This document shows positions 50,901 through 63,201 of a stretch of DNA of 64,000 nt, in pieces. The stretch comes from Formicarius rufipectus. Taxonomy: Eukaryota; Chordata; Aves; Passeriformes; Formicariidae. The translations under genes were made by a program, and so were the position numbers. Position 1 is the first letter of the stretch; each line of letters opens with the position of its first letter. Under the pieces are notes generated by a model. It saw only the letters and a program-made list of their open reading frames with translations. It was not told where the DNA came from and made no database searches. The stretch lies in NCBI GenBank assembly GCA_013399695.1, contig VXAU01003702.1:956519-1020518 (forward strand), read 5' to 3'.

Positions 50901-51908
50901 CCTCAAACTGAACACTGGGCTATCTGCCATCCACCAGACACAAAGTACCTGACTTTGTTTCTTACTACAGAAGCAATCCAGACATGCTTAAGCAACTGGA
51001 AAATAAAATCCAGCTGAAGTTCTTTTGGTAAGCAGCCTGACCACTGCAGTGCTTTTTTTCTGGTCTTCCATATATAGTTGTGAGAACAGCAGTAAAATAT
51101 TCACTCAGCTGCCCTCCCGTAGCCAGCTGAGTCTGTAACCACCCACACCATAGATGCACCCAGAAGGTACAAATCCTTCCCTCCTTATTTACACAGCATG
51201 ACAGGCTTGGGACACCACTTGCTGCTGCAGTGTTAGTGCTCCAGCACTCCCACAAGGTACCAAATCCATGTCTCTTGTGTAAGGCAGCACCTCTGCAATA
51301 TCTAGGGAATAGGATGAGCTACACGGATGGTTATCTTGGGCTCAAGAGTAGTGTACTTCCCATGTGGTTCAAGACCGTTGTAGGGTCAGAGCTGGCTGGA
51401 AACAATTCAAAGCTCGTAACAGGAATGATTTTATTTTAATAAATAGTTATCAAGTCTCATTTTAAGCACTCCATATACAGGAGTAGATTGAAAAATGTTT
51501 CACACTGTCATATTTTCCTCTTCATATATGCTTCCATCCAGCAAAATCTCACAGTATTAATGGGGAAGATGATCTCCTTCCTTACAGCTATGCATAATCA
51601 TAACCAAACAAAACACACACCTTCTACTTAGAGCTTCCAAAATTTCTTTAAGCCATCTAAACTACAGTGTTTAAACATTATTTTGCTAAAGTGCAACATT
51701 CTGTTATGTTCTGCTGTGGACCATACACTCTCACCCCTTTGCCCAAATTACAGAAACTGTCCCCAAAATACTGCACACCTCTCACAAAAACAATACAGTC
51801 GTGGACAGATGAAGGTGTCTTGCTAAGGCTGAGTGCACTGGTGAAGAGGGAATCATTTGGATCTTCTGAGGTTTGCATCACTTTCTGGTAAAGGCACATT
51901 TTATCACC

Positions 51909-51959
51909 TTTTTCTGTTTTGTTTTTGTTTGGGTTTTTTTGTTTTGTTTTTTTTTTTTC
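51909..51959. repeat. T-rich low-complexity run
   Basis: Runs of T interrupted by G, in a TTTTG/TTTTTG pattern, ending in twelve or so T. Simple sequence. Confidence 0.9.
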
Positions 51960-53778
51960 TTTAATTCACCTTACCCCTAGAAGCCCAGGCAGAAACTGAA
52001 CCAAAGTGGCTGAGCCAGCCTGCACTACAGTTTATCAGTCAGCCTTTGACCAAAACAAGCAATGCAGATCTCCTAGAGGTGCCTCTGACCAGCAAGCCCA
52101 GCATTCCAAAGCAGCATTGATACACACAACTGCATGTCTGCCAGACACAGATAAAAAAAAGCACAATTTGTAGATAAGCATTCTTCTATTAAGTCATAGG
52201 TTCATCAAGCATACACCAGAAATATGGAAAAAGAGGAATCCAACCAGCTTTACTGATAACTCCTCCTTTAAATAATATTACAGCCAGTTTCTGCTTTCTT
52301 AAATCTCCTTCTGGTCACTGCAACTAATCTTTATTAAAGTTTTAAGCTATGAGAGCTCCTTGCTATTTTTCCCCCCCCAAAATTCAGGTAAATTGACTGC
52401 TATTCAATCTGTGCCTTGTCCCTCAACCTGAACCCACCAAAGAGCTCTCCAAAGCTTAATTTGTCAAGAGAAGAGGTTCGCCTATTAAAACTTACCCAGG
52501 AGCAGCTGGCAGGTCTGGGTTAGATACACAAAAATTTAACAATGAGAGCTCCACAAGACAACTATCACCTACCAGTAAGGTAGGGAGCAGAGGTGATACC
52601 CTCCTACACCACACGGTTTCTAGGGCAGGAGTTGGCTGAAAAATAATACATTTCTCAGCTGCACTTCTACTTCTCTCTGTCTCTTCCCTGGACTCCCTCA
52701 ACAGATCCTATGGTTATATCCTTTCCCGTTTAAATAATGGAAGCCCTTTTTACTCCCCACAACTGTTTCAATGGTGCCCTTTCATACGAGTCTGTTCACC
52801 AGTCTGAGACTGCGCACTAGACTGTAGTGGAGAAGACTTAAATGGGGCAGAGCTGTTCCTCATATAAAATTATAAAACAATGACATTTTATAATCTTGTT
52901 TTCCCTCTCTGTCAGAACAGGATGGAAAAACCCTCTCCTTCCTCACCACCTTATTTTCTTGTTTGTTTTTAAAGGAACACCACCAGGACACAAAGACTAT
53001 TTGCTAAAAAGGAAGGCACTCAGAACTTAACACGGACCTTAAGCATTTAAATGTACTGTTTGTCAGTACACTGACCATGAGGTCGTAAAGTTCCCTCTTC
53101 ACTCCCTAAGTGAGGAAGATCCCTGTTTGCCTTGGCTCAGCTTCCTGAAGCGCTGCGTCACTCCCTGGAAAGAGGCGGGTTTGCAGGGAGCTTCCAAGAA
53201 GCTCAGAGGAGCAATGCAACAGAGGCACCACCCCTCAAACCAAGTCAGGGAGAAGAAACACAGGATGTTGAAGGGACCAGTTCTTTGCTGCTCCCTGGTT
53301 AAGCTAACAAAACAGGGCTGAGGTGTTTCTCGGATGGCAAACAACCACAGTTAGGAGCCTGAATGTGCTGATTACACTAACTGTGCCCTTGTACTTTTAG
53401 AGAAATCCTCGGCAATCTGTTTAGAGGCAAGAAGAAAATCATGACAGCTACCTCCTCCCTGCTGCTACAAGACACTGCCAAGCTATGTGTGCTAATTCTG
53501 CAACAGGCCCCCCTCCCCTCCAAAGTCCAGAGCGTGAGATCAACACCCGCATAGACACAATTTGTCATGGGCAAAATCTACTTCAGTCTGAGATGTTTCA
53601 GGTATCTCTGGTCAATGCAAGAGCTCTGAAGCAAAGCAGATAGACAGCCAGGGCACTACCTTAAAGCTCACAGACAGTGCAGCACCTGCTAGAGACTGAG
53701 CTTTTCAAAGAGCTGTCTCCCAGCACCAGCCCTGCACAGCCATCTCCTCCTGGTTCCTACTGCAGACCAGTGAAGTCA

Positions 53779-53884
53779 CAGCCTGGTCTGTGCACAACTC
53801 ATTACCCCTCCTTACCCCATCTGCCTCCACAGCCTGGACTGCACACAACTCATCACACTTCCTTACCCCACACTTCTGCCTCCA
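53779..53884. repeat. Two-copy tandem repeat, unit 51-55 bp
   Basis: Both units begin cagcctgg and contain cacaactcat, ccttacccca and ctgcctcca; the first is 53779-53829 and the second 53830-53884. They differ by several substitutions and a short insertion in the second unit, so the duplication is not recent. Confidence 0.8.
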
Positions 53885-56800
53885 CACTTCTCCACACCCC
53901 TACTTGGTCCAGATTTTCTTGGGTGTTTGCTCATTTGCTTCATCCCGTCTCCACAGAACTTTGACTCACATTTTTCCCTGTTGCCAGACTAAACTGATGG
54001 AACACAGTCTGCCTGGCTCAAACACCAGACCTCTTGTCCGAGATCCATGCAGAAGTGTGAATCAGGCATTTTGGGACACTTCCTGAGAAGTGCCTTAAAA
54101 GGGCTCAGTTAAGACAGCATATGTAAGTCAAGGGAGATCCCTCCAAGGCCTTTGTGGAAGTACTCTGAAAAGTCAGGGTCTTAAAAAAAATCGCTCCCTG
54201 TTCTTAGGATGAGGCGAGGAAGGAAAAAGATCTCCACACCTCACTTCTGCTTTTATTTCCATATTCCCTATTTGGCATCTTGACCATAATCCAAATGTCC
54301 AGCTCCCCAGAGACTGCTTCAAGGGTGAGGGCAGCAGCCTGAAACAGCAGAACTGCCCCTCCACGTGGTTTCTATATCAGCATACCTGGTCTAAGTGGAG
54401 ACCTGTTCCTAATCTGACAGCCTGAGGAGCTCTGCTCTGCAATGTATGCCATGCAGAACGGGGAGAAGGCAGCACTGCAAAGACAGATCTGCCGTGTGTC
54501 AATTACAGGTGTGTGCAGAGCACACAGCCAGCCCACAGGCACCTAGGGTGGATGAATGCATTGCCCGTACGGCAGCTCTGCCACCACAGGTTACCTTCCC
54601 ACAGCAGAATGACAAAGGCTGTCACAGGAGGAATACTCTGCTCCACTAATTAACCAGCACTGAAGGACTAAGGTTGCTCATTTATTCCACCCTCAGACAG
54701 GCACGGGTGGTGACTTCTGCAGCACGTAGCTGCAGCCTCTCCTGGTAGAGCCTGACCAGCCTGACAGGCTTGTCAAGCCGAGGAGCTTCATTCCTAGCCA
54801 GAACTCCTCCAGGAGCAGCAGGTCAGGAAGGGGCCACTTCACAAACACAGCAGCACCCCCAACACACCATGGGCACCCTGGGAGCTTTATGCCAAAAGGA
54901 GAAGCAACATTGCTTTGGAAAAGCTGGGCGCTCTCCTGGCGAACGCTGTGTTTCCAATGCAGCTTTTGGACACTTTCAAACCACAGCTGCTGTCCACACT
55001 ATGCTTGAAGAAAATACTTTTCCTTCTAGCTATTCCAAAGATAAACCAAAACAGCACTACCAGTAGAGAAGGTTATGCCATACTAAGGAAGCAGTTTAAG
55101 GCAGTGCCTTCTGTCTGCCGTCTACCTAAACACAGAGATGCCAAAGAATTAAAACTACTTGCTCTTCCTAAACATCCTGGGCACTCTCCTCCTCCTATCT
55201 CAACTTGTGTGTCAAAAGTAAAGACGACCCTATAAACTGTGTGGAGACTGACCCTGCATCACATACAGACTACCAGGCTTGTTAAAATGCTGTGGAAGTT
55301 CTGGACAGCCATTAATAAGGTAAGGCGTGCCACAGGCAATGGATTTTAAGTTTCCTCCAGCTGGTGGTGTAGAAAAGTACAGGCTTGTAGTGGGATGCAC
55401 AGAGGTAGAGGGACAAGAATAATCTCCCACTGCTAAAAAAATGGGGTAAAAGTTGGTACCATTGGAACAACTGGAATCATATCAGCTGCCACTTTCCATT
55501 AATTTGACCTTTAAAATGAAAGCTACAAACTTTGCTTTTTCATCTGTATATTCATCCCATCTCCTCACACATTTAGTCCACTAGTTTTTCCTCAGACCTC
55601 ACCATAACTGCTTTGCTCTTTCTTTTCCTCTGCCTTCTTTCACTTGCCAGGGCTGGAGACAAACCGACCCAAATCAGGTGTGTTTTAGCCAGTCTATCCC
55701 AGACAGAGGCACAGGGAATACAAGATCATCTTGGGTGCTCAACTCCAAGAGGGAATACACATAAAGGTGACCTTTTATTTTGGGACGAATGCCTTTTTTT
55801 CTACCAGAAATCTTATCCTTTCCCACATGCCCTGTACATTTTCCCTTTTTATTTTTATGTGCCAAAAGATGTCATCATAAACAGCAGTTCAAAAACAGTC
55901 TGAAGGGATTAAAGCATTTATTTAAACTTCACTGAAGTCAACACAGTTTAGGAGAATGACCAAATGCTGTGATGCATTTGGGCACATTAAAAGGAGTCAT
56001 GTAGACTGTTCTGTATGTTCTCCCTTGAAGTACCCAAAGAGTCAACAGGTCCAACAATAAAGTCTTATAGCACTTCAACCTAGAAAGGACTATGAAACCT
56101 TCTTAATCTTCCACATATCCTAAACCACTATGTTTCCATGAGGTAGCCTTTTATAGGATCCCATAATTTGTCCTTTGTTGAAATATAACTGCTGGAAGGG
56201 AACATGCGTGTGCTGCAAAGATTGAGAAATGAACATTTTTTCTAACTCAAGGATATTTTTAGCTTTACTTTTTTGTTATGCTTTCAAAATCATGATTTCC
56301 AATATGCATTCACCTGTCCCATAGTAGGCACATTTTTTTCCTAGTCACATAACTTTGCTTCTGAATGATGGATGAAAACCTTGACAAGCCTCCTGTCTGG
56401 TACCTTCTTACAGAACTCAATAAATTCATCCTCTCACATCAACTGTCCATTAGCAACTACTTCGAGTCAACCCTTTAATTTAATACATTTTGTGGTACAA
56501 TTTGAAACAAATAGCTAATTACTTGTGAAGTGTCTCCGTTTACTTTCACTTTATTTTTTTATCTCGAAGAATGAAATCAGGTTTGTCTGACTATATCTGT
56601 TTTCCATTAAATCCTACCTACCAAGGTGAAATCATATCTATATCCTTCTGCTTTGTAATTATGGAATCCTAGAAGATTCCATGTGGTTTTGCATATGTTT
56701 GGTACCAGGATCTCCAACACATAGTTTTTACTTCCTCCTCTTTACTCCATCAATTTAGTATTTTCATACACTTCCTCAGGATGTCATGACCCAACAAAAA

Positions 56801-59008
56801 TCAGTGTCAACAAGCCAAGCTTCTCCTTTGGGACTTTTCAGCCTATCTGGATTTCCAGTTATCCAGGTTTTTTGGTTCCAAGAAGTTTTGTAACCAGATT
56901 ACTGACAGTGGTTAAATTTTCATATGACACCATTAAAAAAAAAGTCCCCTTTCTACCGTTGCACTTGCCAATGCTGTTTTTCCCCCTTGGATATTCTTTG
57001 CTGATCATTATCAGCTCCTCTCACACTGACGCTTTTTAACCCTTCTCTAACCTTTAACTATTACTTCAGGCAAAAAGAGAAAAGGTACTTCCAGAGGACA
57101 CAAGCAGTTTAAAAAAGGAATAGCATAATATCTTAAAATTCATAATCTCCTTCATGATAATTTTAATCCAAGCACAAAGCTCTGAAGGGATCTTACTGTG
57201 AGTACAATGACACTCATTACCTGTGTGTTATGAGAACCACAGCTGAAAACAGAGTTTTCGCAGACACTATTCTGGTGCTCTAACTGAAAATTACATCACA
57301 CACAGCATCAGAAACTGAGAAAGATGCCCCAATAATAGCAATGTGAGCTTAACATAAACTATTCTTATCATGCCACTTCCACATCCTCTGCCAAACACCT
57401 GCCCACCTTCAAAGAAATACACATTTAATGTTTGTAATCGTTTCTCATAAACCTGCTACTTGAACCACTTGCTTTTGCTGCTGTTCTTGGAATTCTCCCA
57501 AATTAACCTCTCTCTCAGATATCCAGGTGTCAAGAATTGAAAAGCCCACAGCCAAACTGTGACATACTGACACCTGCAAGCCCCAGGTTTCAAGCATCTC
57601 CCCAAGCAGTACTTTTCAAGACCTTAATCACTGCAGTGGATCAGCACAGTTAATTGGCCAGCCCCAGGCACAACCCTGTCACCTTTGGCACACAGACTTT
57701 ACAGTTTTCTGCACTCAGTAACTTCTTCAATAGTGTTTTCCCTCGTTCTTCAGCAGTGCAAGTTTCTGCAGATTCTCGTTTCTTGCCTATACTTTAAAGC
57801 TCCTTTCCCCCCTCCAATACCTGCAAATTTGAAATAAAATCAAATGAGACCACAAGTTCCTTGTGGCTCCAATGGCTCCATCTCAGCTACCATATCACAA
57901 AATGTCCTTCTTAAACAATGAAGTTGTCTTAAAAGCAAGTCAGGTTTTTTCCCATCTCCGACTCTTCTTGCCAGCAGGCTGTCCCAAGCAAGGTACTTAG
58001 AGGGCTGTCTGTAGGCCTCTCTTCCATATCTTTTTCATTAAAGCTAAAAAAGGTGTTCTGGTGATGAAATGCCTTCAAACATTTTACAAAAGTAATCAAA
58101 ACATTTACTGCACAGTTTTCGAGGTCAGTGTCGCTTTTTTCTTAGTTTTGATCTTGCAGATATGTTTGTGGTTGAGTTAAAAACCCAGAAACGTAAATGA
58201 AGTTCAGCCTCCTCATGCAGTTTTGCAATATATTTCTAACAACCCAACAAACAAGCAACTACAATAGGGAAACATTCCTAAGTCCCAGAGCAGACTTCCT
58301 GCAGCCCTTTTCTGATAGGAATTCAGCTGAAATTTTGCTCTGAATCAGTACAGCCAAATAAGGAGTCACCAGTCACCGTGGGCAAGTACAAAAGCAAGGC
58401 TTTTCCTTCTCTTTTAGCCCTTCTCATAAACAACAACACCCCTTGAAAGCCATGAGGAGAAAACCCACTGAATAGAAAAAGAACTGTAAAAACACTACGA
58501 CTCAAGGAGGAGACCAATTTTGCAGTCAGAAAGCCCATGCCTTAAAGACAGTGCCAAAGCTCATGCCTGTTTCCTGCAGGAGTCATGCCTGAGTGATGCC
58601 TTCCAGCTCCAGCGGGACCAGCCAGCCGGGCACCCCGAGGGCAGGGCTGTGAAGCAGCTCCTTCCACATCTGGAGCCCTCCTGCACCTCCTGCCAGCTCC
58701 TGCCCTCCCAGGCTCGACAAAGAGATGTTGTCATCAGTCTGGTAACTGTGGGCAGCAGCCCCCCAGAGAGTCTCGGCTTCAGCTCCTTCAGGAGTGCTGG
58801 GAGGGAAGGGGAACAGGCAGACATGCAGGCATCTGTCTGGAGAGGCAAGGGGGAATGCTTCCCAGAAAGACCATGGGCAAGCGGTCCACATCCAGCCAAA
58901 AAGGCCTTCCCTAGACTGCCCTCAGTCCCTGCAGGATTTCGCCAAGGAGCACATAAGGCATTAGAGCCGTATGCTGGTAGCGTCACTTTGGTTTTCTCTT
59001 CTCTTTCT

Positions 59009-59026
59009 AAAAAAAAAAAAAAAAAA
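59009..59026. repeat. A18 homopolymer
   Basis: Eighteen A in a row after a ttctctttct stretch. No LINE or retro-gene sequence precedes it on either strand, so it is probably simple sequence and not an insertion tail. Confidence 0.85.
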
Positions 59027-59098
59027 CCCTCTGCTTTATGCCCATTTTCTGAAAAACACATCTTAAGAGCCAGGCTCGAACACCACACCGGTCCCAGT

Positions 59099-59109
59099 GC
59101 TGAGTCACA
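59099..59109. promoter_or_regulatory. Consensus NF-E2/antioxidant response element
   Basis: Reads GCTGAGTCACA on the plus strand, with T ahead of it (tgctgagtcac from about 59098); the reverse complement GTGACTCAGCA matches the RTGACTCAGCA core bound by NRF2, NF-E2 and BACH with small Maf. One site only; use in vivo is not shown. Confidence 0.35.
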
Positions 59110-60009
59110 CACACAGCTGCACAGGGGGGATGGCAGAGAGGAGGAGGGGAAGGGAGCTGCAGCACTGAGGAGCTCAAACAAGACATACCATCAGCACTGA
59201 TGACTAGACCAGCTACACCCATGATGAGAAAGGCAGATGTTTTGCAGAAAGTCAGCAACTGCCTCATATTAGGAGGTATGAAAACTGAGAGTTTAGACGT
59301 CATATTTTCCCTCAGTCTTCATCCTTTACTAGCCAGGACAGATCCCTGAAAGCCAGGTATCTGGCTGCAAGAAATAATGCAGTCAATTTTAAGTTCTGAG
59401 TTCCTCCTGAACATCTCACCCTGTCCATAATATCATAAGCCAACAGTGGCATTACTGCCTTTGCCACGAGAAAAGCTGGAGGAGCAGATCAGTTCTTTGC
59501 TGTGCTTGAGTTCTAGGCCTACACATACACAAATCTGTGGGCACCAGAAACTCCATAAATAAGAATACATGTCTTCAGATAACCCACACGAAACCAAAGC
59601 ATTGCAGATTACTGAAGTCAACAGAAGAACCTGTAGAAGACTGGAAAAAAGGCAGCCTTGGGATAAGCACGCTCTTGTGCATAAAATTTGCTGCAGAACC
59701 GCAGGGTGAAGGACAGAGATCTGCTCCGCATTCAGGGCTTGGAGTCTGGGGGATTTTTGTTGGCTGTTTTTCAGGTTTTAGGTATATAAAACCTCCCCCA
59801 TGCTGGTCACACGAGCTACTACACAAGGCGGTCTCTTTCCACACCTACAGTTTCAGGATTAGCCACAAAAAGGAAATAACACAAGTCCTTATAGGTATGA
59901 GGTTCCATAGACAAACAGCCTTGAAACAAAGCAGGCAGCTGCAATGCCCTGTCTAGATGTGAGCAGGGCAGTGTCTGGGGCCCAGGACTGCTGTGAGAGG
60001 AACCACAGC

Positions 60010-60345
60010 ACAGCTCCAGCTGGAAGGGAGCTCGAGAGGCCTCTAGGCCTGCCTCTTGACCAAAGAGGGTCAGCCCTAACCTGAGACCAGCTTACTCAGG
60101 ACTTTATCCTGTCAAATCTTAAAAACTTCCAAGGCAGGAGATGTTGCAGCCTCTCTGGGCAGCTATCTCTTCAGTGCTCAATACCCTCACAGTGAAGCCC
60201 TTTTCCCTTACCAGTCTGAACCCTTTCTCACTTCTGCTGATGGCCATTTTCTCTCACTCTCCTGTCACACACTGGTGTAAAGAGTCTGGCTCTTTCCCCA
60301 CTCTTTTATACAGACCTTCACACCACAGCATTCAAACTTTGGAGA
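60010..60345 (-). mobile_element. CR1 LINE fragment, about 335 bp
   Basis: Reverse complement of a CR1 3' region in decayed form: agctggaagggagctcgaga, gagggtcagccctaacctga, actttatcctgtcaaatctt, gcagcctctctgggcagcta, ctcacagtgaagcccttttc, ccttaccagtctgaaccc, and an end like agagtctggctctttcccc. Boundaries are approximate. Confidence 0.82.
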
Positions 60346-63171
60346 AAGAAAATTAAACAGGGTACTTCAAATGTTAGCAGCTGAAAGATGTTTTCCTTGC
60401 TTCACAAGACACCACATGCTTCAAAGAATTTTGCCACAGCTGAAGACACTGCTTATATTCAAATTTAGGGGCATTCAACATCTCTGGGGTAGAACAAGGG
60501 CCAATGACCTCCCCCTCTGCTGGAGGTCAGCCCATCTCCTCCAAGGACGCACACTCCTTACCTCTGCAGGCAACCTCAGCTGCAGCAAGAGCTGGGAGAT
60601 GAGTGCTCCAGGGTGTCACCAAACAATCAGGGCTTGTCCCGGCAGAGCTGCAGGAAAGGAGTAAGCCCAGCACATTCAGCTCCAGGTGAGCCACTAAAGC
60701 GTCATCAGGAATAAATACTACTTTTTGCCCCTGCACTGCAGGGAAGAAGCCTCCAACAAACACCAACTCGCTCTGTCCTGAATCTCTTCTCAGGACACAT
60801 CTGATTTCACAGGGAAGGAGGCCTGAAGCTCCAAAAGACATCCGCCCAAAGCTCCCCAAGAGGTTATCAGAGCAGCCTGGTCTCTGTTTCTCACTCCATA
60901 TGACTAACAGATTGCATGAAAGGACAAAGCCAGCCCCAGAGCAGCTGCAGAGGAATGTTTTTCTTTGGCAGAAAGAGATGAAGTGGGTGTCACATTTTTC
61001 CATTAAATTTTTGCCTGTCACCACAGTGGAGCCAGATCACATATGGAAGATTGAAAGCCAGTTAGCAGCAGATGGCTAAAAAATAAAGTAGTAGTTTCCA
61101 AGACACAGCGAAGGCACAGAGAGGTCACTGGCACTGTTCAGCTACACATTTGGATAGATGGCAGCTATGGGGACTGCTGTAGTAATGCAGGTCTATCCCA
61201 TTTAACTAGACTTCACTTCCTCACATTGCCTTCTCTGCTTCCCAACTCAACCTCATGAGAGGGAGTGCTCTTTATTTGTATCCTTCCTGTGCGCATTTAG
61301 CACTGATACAACTCAAGTCAGGGACTTTCTTTTCTGCAGTTGCAATCTATGTTTGACAGCTCACACACAGAATGACAAGCTGCTATGAACAGCCCAGCAT
61401 CTCAGACTGGAGATTGTGAATGCAATGCCCACCCTCAGCTCTGCATTGTTAAACCCCACCATTTCTGACCCATCTTTTGTACCACCTATTACTCACTTAA
61501 GTGAAAAGGGAATGTATTTGCCAGCAAAACTGTGGTCCAAAACCAAGCTTACCCCTTGCGTACCATTTCTTTCGCTTTGATGCAAGACAAAACAGTTTAG
61601 CACCCAAGACAGCACTCAGCATCACGGAAGGGTAGTGATACCATCGATGGATTCAACATCGGTGCTGCTCTGAACATCAGGTCTGTCCATTTCTCTGCTA
61701 CATCCACACACTCTTCTCAAACAACCCTTTTCCCTACTGATCCTTGAACAAATGCCTCCTCCAGGCAATCCAAATAATAGTCTACTGGTATCAAATACAC
61801 ACATGCACACATCAGGATTACATCTAAGCATAACCCATAAAGCTACCCCAGCTATTCCCACTTTATCTCAAAACGCAATTCTACTACTCCTTCCCCAGCT
61901 AGACATTCCTTCCTGCCTGTCAGCAACAGTACCTGCACTGCTACAGGGCAAGCTGGGTCAGGGAACTGATAGCCCTGGAAGCTAATTTCTTGTGAAAAAA
62001 GTCATTTTACAACTGGATGAGCTCCCAGCAGCTGCCACAACAGCCTGCGGTTACATCCAGGTGCAGAACCGCACTGTCAGGTCTTGTCACCGAGAAAGAA
62101 AGTACAGCCAAAGGGCATCCAGATAGTCTCCATGATTCAGAGAGATGAATAGGGAGTAACAGCACAAAAGAATGTGCCCTTCTGAAAACACAGATGAGAG
62201 CACCTCTCAGGGACCCAACAGGAATCTATCTCCCTTGGAAAAAAACAAGCTGCTCTAGGGAATCACAGAGTTAAAGGGAAGACCCTGTAAACTCAGGGTA
62301 GGCAGACAACACAGGCAAGTGCAAAAGTCTCACCCACAAAATGACCCTTCTCCAAAAGGGAAAGAAGCAGCCCAAGACAGGAAACAGATGATGGATGGTT
62401 AAACCAGGTATATTAAAACAACTTTTGGGAATGCAGGGAGGAAGGCAGATGGAGAGCAATAATGACAGCAGAGCCTGGTAACCAACATTTGTACACAGCA
62501 CAAAGAAGTAGCATCTACCTGCAGGTGCCAAGCCAGCAAGAAAACTTGCCCTGTCAGAGATAGAGGACTACTTTCAAAGGGCCACATCTTCACTTTCAAA
62601 GCAACAACCAGGTATCTCAGAGGTGCCTCATCCGCTGAGGGACCAAGAGAAAACGAGCCCACAGTGGCAGAGAACTCACAGGGTCTTTGGAGGGAGGAGT
62701 AGCCAGCAAGGCATGGCACAAGCAGGTTGCCTCAGTCCTTGCTCACAGACCTGGGCAGGTCTGCAGCTCCTGCACAAGCAGAACCATGGCAGACACACTG
62801 CTCATGAGTATACTAGTCCACGAGACAGATATCCCCCTGCTCCTGCCGTAACAGAGCTGAGCACAGCCACTCTGGCATAGCTCTGAAAAAAAAGTCTATT
62901 AAGGGAAGCTTACAAGCTCCCCAAGACGAGGGCCACTGTGTTGTGTGACCACAGCACTGCTGCACACAGTGGCTCTTAAGGCACTAAAGTAACTTCTATT
63001 CTGCAGTAGGTATTTCCTTCTCACACCGGTTAGAAATCCCAGAGAGAAAGCAGCTTTGCCAGGCAGTGGTACAGGTGAGAGCCACACAGCAGAACACAGA
63101 GACAAGCTAAGCAAGTCAGAGCTGGTGGTACTCTCTGCTGCTCTACACAGCTGCTCAAAGGCCTCTGTGCC

Positions 63172-63201
63172 TTATTTTTATATTTATTTTTATTTTTATT
63201 T
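63172..63201. repeat. (TTTTA)n-like simple repeat
   Basis: Short run of TTTTTA/TTTA units. Simple sequence. Confidence 0.85.

Noticed and set aside
59009..59026. A18 run as the tail of a processed retrocopy
   Set aside because: The preceding sequence has no coding similarity on either strand and no target-site duplication could be seen.
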